A stretch of DNA of 64,000 nucleotides, taken from Allomeiothermus silvanus DSM 9946. GTDB lineage: Bacteria; Deinococcota; Deinococci; Deinococcales; Thermaceae. Made by a program: the position numbers and the translations under genes. Position 1 is the stretch's first letter. Each line of letters opens with the position of its first letter. The notes beneath the pieces were generated by a model. That model did not search any database, was not told the origin of the DNA, and saw only the letters and a program-made list of their open reading frames with translations. The stretch lies in NCBI RefSeq assembly GCF_000092125.1, contig NC_014212.1:2314001-2378000 (forward strand). The letters run 5' to 3'. Shown here one piece after another: positions 16,220 to 24,704 of the stretch.

Positions 16220-16660
16220 ATGAGTGCCGAGCTTTCCAACCTTCCGCCCAAGCTGCAAAACGTCGTGCAAACGCTCGCCAGTGCCCCTAAAGCTTTCAAG
16301 ACCGAGTTGCTGCTCGAGTACGCCAAGAAGATGCCGCCCCTGCCCGAAGGGATGCAGGGCAAGCTCGAGCAGGTACACGAGTGCACCACACCGTTTTACG
16401 TACATGTAGAGCTCGAGGACGGCAGGGTAGTCCCCTACTTCGATGCGCCTAAGGAGGCCCCTACCGTGCGGGCCTTCGCCGGGATGCTGGCCGAGGGCTT
16501 GAGCGGCTACAGCCCCGAGGAAGTGCTGAAGGTACCGGAGGACTTCTACACCTTGGCCAAGCTCGAGGAGGTCATCACCCCACTGCGCCTGCGGGGGCTG
16601 CAGGCGGTGCTGACCCGCCTCAAACGCCAGGTGCGAGAAGCCATGCCCACCCAGGGCTAA
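16220..16660 (+). CDS. sufE: SufE-family cysteine desulfurase partner
   Basis: With the ATG at 16220 (MSAELSNLPPKLQNVVQTL; GAGAGG just upstream) the product has 146 residues, normal for SufE. The sulfur-accepting Cys is in VHECTTPFYVHVELEDG, followed by SGYSPEEVLKVPEDF. SufE takes persulfide sulfur from SufS and passes it to the SufBCD scaffold for Fe-S cluster assembly. suf genes are not in the window. The preceding 33 bp in frame (MRHPPPSTLER) look like leader and not protein. Confidence 0.88.
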   Translation: MSAELSNLPPKLQNVVQTLASAPKAFKTELLLEYAKKMPPLPEGMQGKLEQVHECTTPFYVHVELEDGRVVPYFDAPKEAPTVRAFAGMLAEGLSGYSPEEVLKVPEDFYTLAKLEEVITPLRLRGLQAVLTRLKRQVREAMPTQG

Positions 16661-16665
16661 CGGCC

Positions 16666-18330
16666 TCAACCTGTTCGTACCGCCTTTGCCCAAGCGCCCC
16701 TGTGCCGCCGTCTGCGCTTAGTTTTGGGTAGCGTGCGCACGAAGCGCTTGTCGTAAGCGGAAAACGCAAACACCCGGCCTTCGTACACGACAAGCCCCAC
16801 GTCCTCGAGCTCGAAAAGGATCTGCAGCGCTCCGGCCAGGGTGGCCTCGGAGGCCTGCCCCCAAAGCCGCACCGCCCCGCCTACCCGCTCCCCGCTGAGC
16901 GACCCTTCGCGGCTCCAAAAACGGTAAAAATCCAGCTCCACGTCAGCGTATACCTCCACGCCTCGGCACACTACCCGGTGGGTATAGCGCGGCGGCAGGT
17001 AGAACTCCCGAGCGTACTTCTGGAAAAGCTCTTCCTCGAGCGCCACCAGCTCGGCGCGGACCCTGGCCCGTTCGCGCTCGGTGAGGCGAGGGTCCTCGAG
17101 GCGTTCGAAAAGCACCAGGCGCTCTTCCTCCAAATCGCGCTCTTGAGGTGGGGTCAGAAGCTCTTGGGGCAACTCCCCCAGCGGGTCAAGGCGCACCGCG
17201 CCCCTGCCGAGCATAGCCGCCTCGGCTTCTGGGTAGCCGGGGTACTCGACCAGCTTACCCCCTTCGATGCCCCAGAAGCGGGTGGCAACCTTTTGCACCA
17301 AAGCCCGGTCGTGCGAGACGAAAAGCAGCGTGCCTGGATAGTCGACCAAGGCCCGCTCGAGCGCCTCCAAAAGCTCCAGCTCGAGGTGGTTGGTGGGTTC
17401 ATCCAGCACCAGCAGCCCTGCTTGTATCCCGGCCAATAGCGCCAGGCCCGCCCGGGCCCGCTCACCTCCGGAGAAGGCGGAAGGCGGGTCGAACCAGCGC
17501 GGTGGACGAAAGCCCATCCGGCCCAGCAGCATGGCCGCCCGGGCCTCCCCGTAGTGCGCGGTGAACTGGGCGAAGAGGGGGATATGGGGCTCGAGGCCAT
17601 GATGGTGCTGATCCAGATACGCGGTGCGCACCCCCGGCATCAGCGCGCACTCGCCGCCGTCAGGCCGCTCGCGGGAGAGCAAAAGGCGGAGCAGGGTGGT
17701 CTTGCCTGCGCCGTTGGGCCCCAAGAGGGCGATGCGATCTCCCCGGAAGATACGGAAGCTGACGCCGCGGAGGACCGCTTTCACCTCTACCGGCCCTTCG
17801 GCGTTTGACGTAGGACGTAGGGAGTACGACTTCGATAGCTCCTTCCCCTCCGCGACCAGCCTGGGCGTTCCTTCCGCTCTAATCTCGAGGCTCCACCGGC
17901 GCTCAGGCGGCAGCGGATCGGGAGCCTGGATACGCTGGGCGCGTACAGCGAGCTGGGCTTTCTCCCGCACCCGCCGGTCGGTGCCGGGCCGACGGCGATC
18001 AGGGACCGCCTGCAGCAGGCGCAGCCGCTCCTTTATAGCCTCGTGGCGGGCCTTCTCCACGGTGCGCTGAATCCGCTCCTTCTCCTGCAGGTAGGTCTCA
18101 TACCCCCCAGCGACCCGCTGCAACAGCCCGGCCTCCAGGTAGTAAACCGTGGTGGCCACCCGCGCAATGAGCGCCCGGTCGTGCGAGATCATCCCCACCG
18201 CGCCGGGATAGCCCTCCAGGAGTTCCTCAAGCCTAAGGCGCATCTGCAAGTCAAGGTGGGTGGTGGGCTCGTCGAGGAGCAACACCTCCGCTCCGGATAA
18301 GAACGCCAAGGCCAAACCCAGGCGCACCCC
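16666..18330 (-). pseudogene. ABC-F ATPase, C-terminal part (IS-split)
   Basis: This is the larger part of an ABC-F protein cut by an IS256-family element. It begins just after the first signature motif with LGLALAFLSG and LLLDEPTTHLD (Walker B 1). The full second ATPase follows: GPNGAGKTT, FSGGERARAGLALL, LVLDEPTNHLE. The linker and an Arg-rich tail (TKRRRRHRG) come after. ABC-F proteins bind the ribosomal E site and relieve stalled translation or give antibiotic resistance. Translation of this part alone would lack the first Walker A. Joined to 19724-20206 across one copy of the 9-bp duplication, it gives about 713 residues. Confidence 0.85.
17801..17832 (-). repeat. TACGTC-type dispersed repeat inside ABC-F
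   Basis: On the minus strand the stretch reads CCTACGTCCTACGTCAAACG. It matches ~18 of 22 positions of one arm of the repeat at 37058-37122. It encodes part of the linker between the ATPase domains (SLRPTSNAEG) without breaking the frame. The same TACGTC motif recurs at 52546-52610. Confidence 0.5.
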
Positions 18331-19723
18331 GAGATACCATCAAGGGGTGTGGAAATACGCTGAGGGCGGTGTATCCTTCCTCCTGGCAAAAAAGTGAGGG
18401 CTTGAAGCCCGAGGGAGGAGGCACACCGCCATGGGGAAGCGTACCAAAGTGGCTGCTTCGCCGATAGGCGAACACCTTGAGGCCCGTTCGTCATCTCCCA
18501 CCTGGGAGACGTTGCGGGATTGGCTGAGGGGGAAGATCCGGGAGTTGATGCAGGGGCTGCTGGAGGAGGAAGTGACGGAATTTCTGGGCCGTGCCCGGTA
18601 TGAGAGGCGGGCGGCCGTCGATGCGTGCGGTTACCGCAACGGCTACGGCAAGCCGCGGAAGCTGACGACCTCCATGGGCACCATCGAGGTGCGGCGGCCC
18701 CGGGTCCGGGGGGTGGAGGAGCGGTTCGAGAGCCGGATTCTCCCCCTGTTCGCCCGGCGCACGAGGGAGGTCTCGGAGCTGTTGCCCGAGCTGTACCTGC
18801 ACGGGCTGGCCGAGGGCGACTTCGACCTGGCCCTGCGGGGGCTGCTCGGAGAGGAGGCGGCGCTTTCGGCCCGGACGGTAGCCCGCCTGAAGGAGCGGTG
18901 GCAGGCGGAGTGGGAGGCCTGGCGCACGCAGCGGCTGGACGACCGGGCGGTGGTCTACCTGTGGGTGGACGGGGTGTACGTGAAGGCGGGCTTGGAGCGC
19001 GAGCGGGCGGCGCTCTTGGTGGCCATCGCCGCCTTGTCGGATGGCCGCAAGGTGGTGGTGGCGGTCGTACCCGGGTACCGGGAGTCGGTGGAGAGCTGGT
19101 CGGAAGTGCTGCGGGACCTGCGGGAGCGGGGGATGAACGCGCCGCGGCTGGTGATCGGGGACGGGCACCTGGGGATCTGGGGGGCACTGCGCAACGTGTG
19201 GCCGGAGGCCGACGAGCAGCGGTGCTGGAACCACAAGGTGCTCAATGTGCTGGAGCAGTTGCCGCGCCACCAGCAGGCCGTGGCCAAGCCCATGCTGGGG
19301 GCCATCGCCTACGCGCCGACCCGGGCGGAGGCGGAACGGAAGGGCAAGGAGTTCGAGGCCTGGTGTCACCGGCACGGCTACGGCAAGGCGGCGCAGACGC
19401 TGGGGCGGGACTGGGAGCGGATGGTGACCTTCTACCGGTACCCCAAGGAGCACTGGCGCCACCTGCGGACCACGAACGTGATCGAATCGCCCTTCGCCGC
19501 ACTGCGGCTGCGGACGGATGCGGCCAAGCGGTTCAAGAAGGTGGAACGGGCCACGGCAGTGATCTGGAAGATGCTGATGGTGGCCCAAAAGAGGTTCCGG
19601 CGGTTGAATGCCCCGGAGTTGCTGGCCAAGGTCCACGCCGGGGTGCGCTACGAGGACGGCATCGAGGTCACCCAGGAGGAGGTCGCTGCCTGAGCAGGTT
19701 TACACACCTATTGACGGAACCTC
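18331..19723 (+). mobile_element. IS256-family element in the ABC-F gene
   Basis: A 1393-bp element with imperfect inverted ends GAGATACCATCAAGGGGTGT and GAGGTTCCGTCAATAGGTGT (right end read inward). A 9-bp target duplication GCGCACCCC lies at 18322-18330 and 19724-19732. It carries one intact transposase. The sharp duplication and intact ends suggest a fairly recent insertion. Confidence 0.92.
18431..19693 (+). CDS. IS256-family (mutator-type) transposase
   Basis: The 420-residue product has the family layout: N-terminal LRDWLRGKIRELMQGLLEEE and VTEFLGRARYERR, GYRNGYGKPRKLTT, then the DDE core with D in YLWVDGVYVKAG, D in LVIGDGHLGIWGALRNVWPE and the QRCWNHKVLNVLEQLP motif, and E in RTTNVIESPFAALRLRT. 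All catalytic residues are present. An overlapping 458-codon frame on the same strand is a GC-rich shadow. Confidence 0.95.
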   Translation: MGKRTKVAASPIGEHLEARSSSPTWETLRDWLRGKIRELMQGLLEEEVTEFLGRARYERRAAVDACGYRNGYGKPRKLTTSMGTIEVRRPRVRGVEERFESRILPLFARRTREVSELLPELYLHGLAEGDFDLALRGLLGEEAALSARTVARLKERWQAEWEAWRTQRLDDRAVVYLWVDGVYVKAGLERERAALLVAIAALSDGRKVVVAVVPGYRESVESWSEVLRDLRERGMNAPRLVIGDGHLGIWGALRNVWPEADEQRCWNHKVLNVLEQLPRHQQAVAKPMLGAIAYAPTRAEAERKGKEFEAWCHRHGYGKAAQTLGRDWERMVTFYRYPKEHWRHLRTTNVIESPFAALRLRTDAAKRFKKVERATAVIWKMLMVAQKRFRRLNAPELLAKVHAGVRYEDGIEVTQEEVAA

Positions 19724-20206
19724 GCGCACCCCCTCCCCACCGGACAGGTCGAGCGCGTCCTGATCCCATAGCTGCCGCCCGATACCGAAGTCGCCTAGAA
19801 CCCGCCCGATCCGACCTTTCCAGAAAGCGAGTTCCTGCACCCGTTCCCAGGCCTCGGCAGCCCGCTCGGGCGGGGCGGCCTCGAGCGCTTGCTCTGCTGC
19901 CCATAGCGGAGTGGCCTGATACGCCAGCTCGCGTACCCTCCCCCCTAACGGGCGAAAATCTTGGGGCAGGTAGAACACCCGAACCCCCTGGCGGTCGCTA
20001 AAGCGAGCCTTGCTGGCCCGCTCTATCTTTCCAGCGTCCAGGGGCTCGAGGCCAGCGAGGCCGCGGAACAATGTGCTCTTCCCCACCCCATTGGGACCGA
20101 GCAAAACCGCCCGCTCCCCACGGGAGAGGCGCAGGTGGGCTTGGCGAAAAAGCCTGCGTTCGCCATAGGTCTTTTCGCCCTCGAGGAGGCGGAGGAGAAC
20201 AGTCAT
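19724..20206 (-). pseudogene. ABC-F ATPase, N-terminal part
   Basis: Starting at the ATG at 20206 (MTVLLRLLEGEKTYG) the frame encodes the first ATPase domain with Walker A GPNGVGKST and the signature LDLSGGEGVR, then enters the IS256 element and stops. It belongs to the part at 16666-18330. Without Walker B and the second ATPase it should be inactive. Confidence 0.85.
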
Positions 20207-20268
20207 AACGATAGCTGGTTTCGGGGCAGCGTATCTGGTTGCGTAGACGGCCAAGAGGCTCCGATTGC

Positions 20269-20766
20269 CTATCCCGATAAGGGGAACCGCACTACCTCGA
20301 CCAGTTCGCCATCCGGGGTATCCTGCACCAGCGCAGCCTCGCGCACCAGAAACGAGCCCCGGGGGGGCGGGGGAAGCTGGCGGCTCAGGGCGAGGGCTTC
20401 TTCCGGGGCCAAGCCCAAAGCCAGGGTCAGGTGGGGCAGGTAGCTAGGTCCCTCGATCTCCTTGAGGGGAGCAGCGAGGGGCTCGAGGGCATGGTGCAGC
20501 TTGCGGAAAGGGGTTCCGCCATACGCCCGCAGGTAGACCACCCCTTGGGGGAAACTGCCCCAGCCGCCTAGGCGTAAGCGAAAGGGGGCGTGGCTGCGCA
20601 GGATGCCCTGCACCGCCTTTTTCAACGATTCCTCACCGTACTCCCACTCAAAGGGCTGGCGTAGGTTGAGGTGGGGCGGGCCAAAGCCTCTAACCCGGTG
20701 CTGGCGCTGCAGATCGAGCAAAAAGGCTCCGAGTTCCTTGGGAGGCCAGACCAGGATACCGTACAC
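20269..20766 (-). CDS. 2'-5' RNA ligase / phosphodiesterase-like protein
   Basis: The product has 165 residues, a common size for the 2H phosphoesterase fold. Two HxT/HxH-like motifs are expected; PPHLNLR (about residue 31) and LPHLTLALG are seen, though the first is HLN and not HxT/S. Members cleave or join 2',5' or cyclic phosphodiester bonds in RNA. The start is GTG at 20766, 7 bp behind a TATACT box, so the mRNA is probably leaderless. An IS481 copy ends 21 bp upstream and has replaced the -35 region. Confidence 0.65.
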   Translation of the reverse strand: MYGILVWPPKELGAFLLDLQRQHRVRGFGPPHLNLRQPFEWEYGEESLKKAVQGILRSHAPFRLRLGGWGSFPQGVVYLRAYGGTPFRKLHHALEPLAAPLKEIEGPSYLPHLTLALGLAPEEALALSRQLPPPPRGSFLVREAALVQDTPDGELVEVVRFPLSG

Positions 20767-21850
20767 AAGCGGCAGTATACAAGCTTGTGTAATCGGTCAA
20801 CACATTTGAGACTCTTTGAGGAACCGACTCCTCTTGCATCTTAGCCAAAAACTCCAGCGGAGCAAGACCCCCCAGGGCCATGTGAGGCCTTCGGCGGTTG
20901 TAGTAGTCCAGGTAGGTATCCAGCTCTGCCTGCAGCTCGCTGAGCGGGGTGGGCAAAGGCCGGGTGTAGAACTCCTCCTTGAAGGTCCGCTGCATCCGCT
21001 CCACGTGACCATTGAGTTTAGGACTCCTCGGCGGTAGCACAAACAAGGCAATCCCCAGAGCACAGCAGGCCTCCTCAAACTCGGCCATGAACTCGCTGCC
21101 CCCATCCACCTGGATGGCCCGGATGGGAAAAGGGGCCCTGGCCAGAAGCAAGGACAAGAACCCCTCAGAAAGCTTAGCCGTGGCCCGGCTGTGCACCTCC
21201 GCCAGGACAAACCGGCTATGGAGGTCAATCGCCGAGAAGTGCTTGACCATGCTTCCCGGTCCTAAGGTCAGGGTGAGGGTGTCCACCTGGACCAGGTCCC
21301 CAGGAGCCCTGGCCTCGTATCCTCGGGGCTTCCTTTTGGCGTAGGGCCGGTTTACCCTTCGCTTTAGCTTCCCTCTTTGAGTCCGGGCCAGGTAGCCGGC
21401 CACGCTCTCGATACGTCGGTGCTTCTCCAGGTAGGCCAGGATGCGCCCCACCGTGCGTTCGCTCATCTGGAAACCCTCCTTGCGGAGGGTAAGCCAGATG
21501 GACCAGCGTCCCCAGGTGGGGTTTTCCTTGCGGAGAGTTTCTATTCTAATGAGCAGCCCTGGGGTCCAGTGGACCTTTGTGCGCAGGTGCTTAGGGCGGC
21601 GGGAGCGGGGTTTGAGTCCAGCCAGGCCCTTTTCTTTTAGGGCTTTTTGCCAGCGGTGGTAGGTGGCCCGGCTGATCCCGACCAGGTCCTGGATCTCCTT
21701 CCAGCTCTTTTTACTTTCACGCAGGGCTTTGACCAGTCGGAGCTTGCGCAGACGTTCCTGGACCTCTGGGTCGCTTGCGTTGGCCTCGGCCAGCCTCTGT
21801 GCTTGTCTAGCGCCTCTCCATATCTCTCGGCCAACGGTGGTAAACTGCAC
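20690..21850 (-). CDS. IS481-family transposase, copy 2
   Basis: The protein up to LTDY is the same as in copy 1, including the HTH, the D, D and E residues and [13 protein letters not shown]. Here too there is no stop inside the element. The frame leaves the IS at 20788 and adds 32 host-coded residues (TSLYTAACVRYPG...) before stopping at 20690. It overlaps the start of the RNA-ligase-like gene in another frame. GTG start at 21850 with AGGAAAGGAGG upstream. Confidence 0.88.
   Translation of the reverse strand: MQFTTVGREIWRGARQAQRLAEANASDPEVQERLRKLRLVKALRESKKSWKEIQDLVGISRATYHRWQKALKEKGLAGLKPRSRRPKHLRTKVHWTPGLLIRIETLRKENPTWGRWSIWLTLRKEGFQMSERTVGRILAYLEKHRRIESVAGYLARTQRGKLKRRVNRPYAKRKPRGYEARAPGDLVQVDTLTLTLGPGSMVKHFSAIDLHSRFVLAEVHSRATAKLSEGFLSLLLARAPFPIRAIQVDGGSEFMAEFEEACCALGIALFVLPPRSPKLNGHVERMQRTFKEEFYTRPLPTPLSELQAELDTYLDYYNRRRPHMALGGLAPLEFLAKMQEESVPQRVSNVLTDYTSLYTAACVRYPGLASQGTRSLFARSAAPAPG
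20774..20800 (-). promoter_or_regulatory. Hybrid promoter: IS-borne -35 and host -10
   Basis: On the minus strand TTGACC (20795-20800), inside the right end of IS481 copy 2, faces TATACT (20774-20779) in host DNA with a 15-bp spacer. The spacing is short but the hexamers are good. It could drive the RNA-ligase-like gene. Confidence 0.4.
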
Positions 21851-21927
21851 CTGGGGAACCTCCTTTCCTGGTCGGTTCCCCTCTTTTTATCCCAGCTTAG
21901 AGTCTCACATGTGTTTGTCCGGGTTCA
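20788..21927 (-). mobile_element. IS481-family element, copy 2
   Basis: A 1140-bp element, the same length as copy 1, in inverted orientation. The 5-bp target duplication GCTTG is at 20783-20787 and 21928-21932. It landed between the divergent RNA-ligase-like and HD-GYP genes. Identical transposase protein in copies 1 and 2 points to recent transposition. Confidence 0.93.
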
Positions 21928-21984
21928 GCTTGGTTGAAATAACCGGGAACCCTACCATCCACAGGCTATCCTTGGGCTCAGGGG

Positions 21985-23580
21985 ATGACAAAAGAACGGG
22001 CTCTTTTCGCTACCTTCGCGCGTCGCTCGGTCTGGGCCTACTTCTGGGGCTCGCTCGCCGTGCTGCTCAACGCACTCATCGCACACGGGCTCTACTTTAC
22101 ATGGGAGCCGTGGGTTTGGCTGTACGCTGCGGGGCTGGGCATCCTAGCGAGCCTACCCATGGCCGCAGCCGACCTATGGATGGCCCGCCGCCAGCTCGCC
22201 CCTGTGCGCCAGGTATTCATAGAGGGGGTTGGTGGGCTCGAAGCCGCCCGCGCTGCCTACCACACCTTGAGTATGTGGCCTATGCTCTCGGCTGGGCGGG
22301 TAATGGGGCCACATCTGCTGGCCGTCCTGGCTGCCTTCTTCCCTTTGGCTTACCTTGCTCACCACTACGGCGGTTTCCCCACCGGTCCTGAAGAACTGCT
22401 TTTCTTGCTGCCTTGGTACCCCCTCAACGCGGCGCTGCACGCTACCGTTGAGTACCTGGTAGGTGCGGCTGAGTCCCAACACCTGCTGGCCCACCTACGT
22501 GCGCGCCACGGCGACGCGGTGGTGGTTCGGTTGCGGCTGAGGGTGCCTTTCCTGGTCAAGGTGCTTGGTGTCATGGTAGCGCTGGGCCTATTACCGCTGG
22601 GACAAGTAGCCCTGCTGATCTATTTCAAACTCCAGGGTTATGGCACTGTTCCCGACCCTACTGCCCTGCCCTCACTCATTGGTTGGGGGCTGACGTCAGG
22701 GCTAGCCCTGGTTGTTGCAGGCGGAGTGCTGCTGTCACGAGAAGTGGCCCGGCCGCTTCAAGCGGTACTCGAGGCCATGCAGCACATACGTGCTGGGCGC
22801 AGCGGGGTCCGGGTGAGCGCCATCGCCTGGGACGAGCTCGGTGACCTTACCGAGGGCTTCAACGCGCTCTCACAGGCCCTCGAGGAAGAACGTCAACGCA
22901 ACCAGGAACTCTACCGCGACACCGTGCAAACCCTCTCTGCCGCCATTGACGCCCGCGACCCCTACACCCGAGGCCACTCCCAACGGGTGGGAGCATACGC
23001 CAACCTCATCGCCCGGAAGCTAGGTTGGGCTCCCCAGCAGGCCTACCATCTCTACATCACCGGGCTACTGCACGACATCGGCAAGATCGGGGTGCCTGAG
23101 TGGGTGCTCAACAAAGTTGGCGAGCTTACCCCCAACGAGCGCGAGTTAGTCAAGAGTCACACCCTCATCGGGTACAACATCGCCCGCCAAGCTCGTAGCC
23201 TCGAGCCTCACCTACCAGGAATCCGCCACCACCACGAGCGCATGGACGGCAAGGGCTACCCCGACAGACTAAGCGGCGAGGCTATCGAAGTCGAAGCACG
23301 CATCCTGGCCGTTGCCGATGTATGGGACGCGCTCACCAGCCACCGTCCCTACCGTCAGGCCCTTAGCCCGCAAGAGGCCTATCGGCAGTTGCAGCTAGAG
23401 TCTCTTGATCCCCGCGCCGTACAGGCTTTATGGGAGCTGTGGCAGGAAGGGGCGCTCGAGGAGTTGCTCAAAGACGCCCGCACAAACAATCCTGCCCTCG
23501 GCTTCAGCGCCCCCCCTCCTCAGCCAGGCTTCGCGCCCGCAGAGCCAGGTGCAGGCGGGCCAGGGTCTCCGGGCTCTTGA
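21985..23580 (+). CDS. Membrane HD-GYP phosphodiesterase with HAMP domain
   Basis: The product has 531 residues. About six hydrophobic segments cover residues ~15-260. A HAMP domain follows (~245-300), then a short coiled linker and the HD-GYP domain with HDIGK (363-367), SHTLIGYNIA and HHERMDGKGYP (about 416-426). HD-GYP proteins hydrolyse cyclic-di-GMP or related dinucleotides. The core metal residues are intact. The ATG at 21985 follows CAGGGG. The last 77 bp overlap the convergent regulator gene, and the Pro/Gly-rich tail (PGAGGPGSPGS) comes from that overlap. No cyclase gene is nearby. Confidence 0.9.
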   Translation: MTKERALFATFARRSVWAYFWGSLAVLLNALIAHGLYFTWEPWVWLYAAGLGILASLPMAAADLWMARRQLAPVRQVFIEGVGGLEAARAAYHTLSMWPMLSAGRVMGPHLLAVLAAFFPLAYLAHHYGGFPTGPEELLFLLPWYPLNAALHATVEYLVGAAESQHLLAHLRARHGDAVVVRLRLRVPFLVKVLGVMVALGLLPLGQVALLIYFKLQGYGTVPDPTALPSLIGWGLTSGLALVVAGGVLLSREVARPLQAVLEAMQHIRAGRSGVRVSAIAWDELGDLTEGFNALSQALEEERQRNQELYRDTVQTLSAAIDARDPYTRGHSQRVGAYANLIARKLGWAPQQAYHLYITGLLHDIGKIGVPEWVLNKVGELTPNERELVKSHTLIGYNIARQARSLEPHLPGIRHHHERMDGKGYPDRLSGEAIEVEARILAVADVWDALTSHRPYRQALSPQEAYRQLQLESLDPRAVQALWELWQEGALEELLKDARTNNPALGFSAPPPQPGFAPAEPGAGGPGSPGS

Positions 23581-24556
23581 GCGAGGCCCCTAGGCGCTCT
23601 TCGATCTTCTGCAGGCGGTAGCGTAAGGTGTTGGGGTGAATATGCAGGGCAAGCGCGGTAGCCGCAAGATCGCCGGAGTGCTCCAGATATACTTCGAGGG
23701 TTCGCAGCGCTCGGCCAGAAAGGGGCAAAAAGCGCTCGACCAGGGCTTTCAGATCCTCCGGCGACTGCTGCAATAGCACCCAGGCCACCGGGTCAAGCCC
23801 TTCGAAGCCTATCGCCTCGCCAGGACGGGCGGCCTTCAACGCGATCAAGGCTTCGCGGTAAGCGGCCCCTACCATCTCGAGGCTCCGGTGAACCGCCGAG
23901 TATCCCATCCGCACCCCCTCCGGGGCTGCCCACAGCAGGGTGGGTACTTCCTTGGCGACGTCGTGAACCTGCCACAGCACCACCGCCCGGGTTCCCCGAC
24001 CTGAAATCAGGTAGGGAGTCCCCAAACGCTCGAGGTAAACCCCTACCGAACGCTTGAGCTGCTGCAGAATCTCCCGCCGTCGGGTTTCGGCTAAGCGGTG
24101 ACGGCCCAGCGGAGCCGGGGCTTCAATCAACGCCAGTAGCAGCGGAAAGCCTGCCTCGAAGCCAAAAGCGAACGCCCGGCGCAAATCGGCCTCGCCCAAG
24201 AGCAGCTCATCGAGGAATGCCGCCCCCAGGTTTTCCTCTTGAGCGCGCTCGAGCGCTTTCTCCATCGTCCGCAGCCGCAGCATCCGCTGGGCCAGGGCCA
24301 GCAAGGGGGCCGCCACCTCGAGCTGGGCGTCGTTCCCGTAAGCGATCAAGCGCCACTCCCCCGCCTCCAAAGCCCAAAAGCCCCTCCCCCGCCCATTCTG
24401 GGTGGGGTGCTTGGCGGGCACTTTTCCCGACCAAGCCAGTACCTCACCCCAAGGGGCCAGCAGGGCCAGGGGCAAGCCGAGAAGGCCATTCAGGGTCTCG
24501 AGGAATTCCCGCGGGTGGGAAAGCTTGGATAACAGCAGATCAAAGGCAGCGGTCAT
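23504..24556 (-). CDS. PucR/CdaR-type transcriptional regulator
   Basis: The product has ~350 residues. The C-terminus has the PucR-type helix-turn-helix LAATALALHIHPNTLRYRLQKIEERLG. The middle is the GGDEF-like regulatory part (GYSAVHRSLEMVGAAYREALIALKAA). The N-terminal half is a sensor region without a clear ligand motif. I took the ATG at 24556 (MTAAFDLLLS), which has GGAGGGG just before it; the frame extends to 24601. It is divergent from the DapA-like/hpa operon, so it may control that operon. The 3' end overlaps the HD-GYP gene. Confidence 0.8.
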   Translation of the reverse strand: MTAAFDLLLSKLSHPREFLETLNGLLGLPLALLAPWGEVLAWSGKVPAKHPTQNGRGRGFWALEAGEWRLIAYGNDAQLEVAAPLLALAQRMLRLRTMEKALERAQEENLGAAFLDELLLGEADLRRAFAFGFEAGFPLLLALIEAPAPLGRHRLAETRRREILQQLKRSVGVYLERLGTPYLISGRGTRAVVLWQVHDVAKEVPTLLWAAPEGVRMGYSAVHRSLEMVGAAYREALIALKAARPGEAIGFEGLDPVAWVLLQQSPEDLKALVERFLPLSGRALRTLEVYLEHSGDLAATALALHIHPNTLRYRLQKIEERLGASLKSPETLARLHLALRARSLAEEGGR

Positions 24557-24601
24557 CCCCTCCGGAGTTCTCCAATCGGCAGGTTGGGCAGCGGGAACCA
24601 T

Positions 24602-24704
24602 GGTCTTTGTACAAATCTACAACGATATGTCTAAATTTGTTGTTTCTTACACTACCCGGTTAGGCCACGGCTATGTACCCTCGGAGGTAAAGCAAAGGAG
24701 CGCT
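24602..24704. promoter_or_regulatory. Divergent control region of pucR-like and hpa genes
   Basis: This AT-rich gap contains the palindrome TTTGTACAAA (24606-24615), the CAAC...GTTG dyad around 24620-24642 and TATGTA (24672-24677) as a possible -10 for the plus strand. The ribosome site AAAGGAG precedes the ATG at 24705. Operator identity is an inference. Confidence 0.4.

Noticed and set aside
18625-20001. 458-codon plus-strand ORF
   Set aside because: It overlaps the intact IS256 transposase in another frame, is full of Gly/Arg/Ala from GC-rich DNA and shows no domain.
24402-24704. N-terminal extension of the DapA-like protein
   Set aside because: It overlaps the divergent pucR-like gene and its control region; the ATG at 24705 has AAAGGAG and matches family starts.
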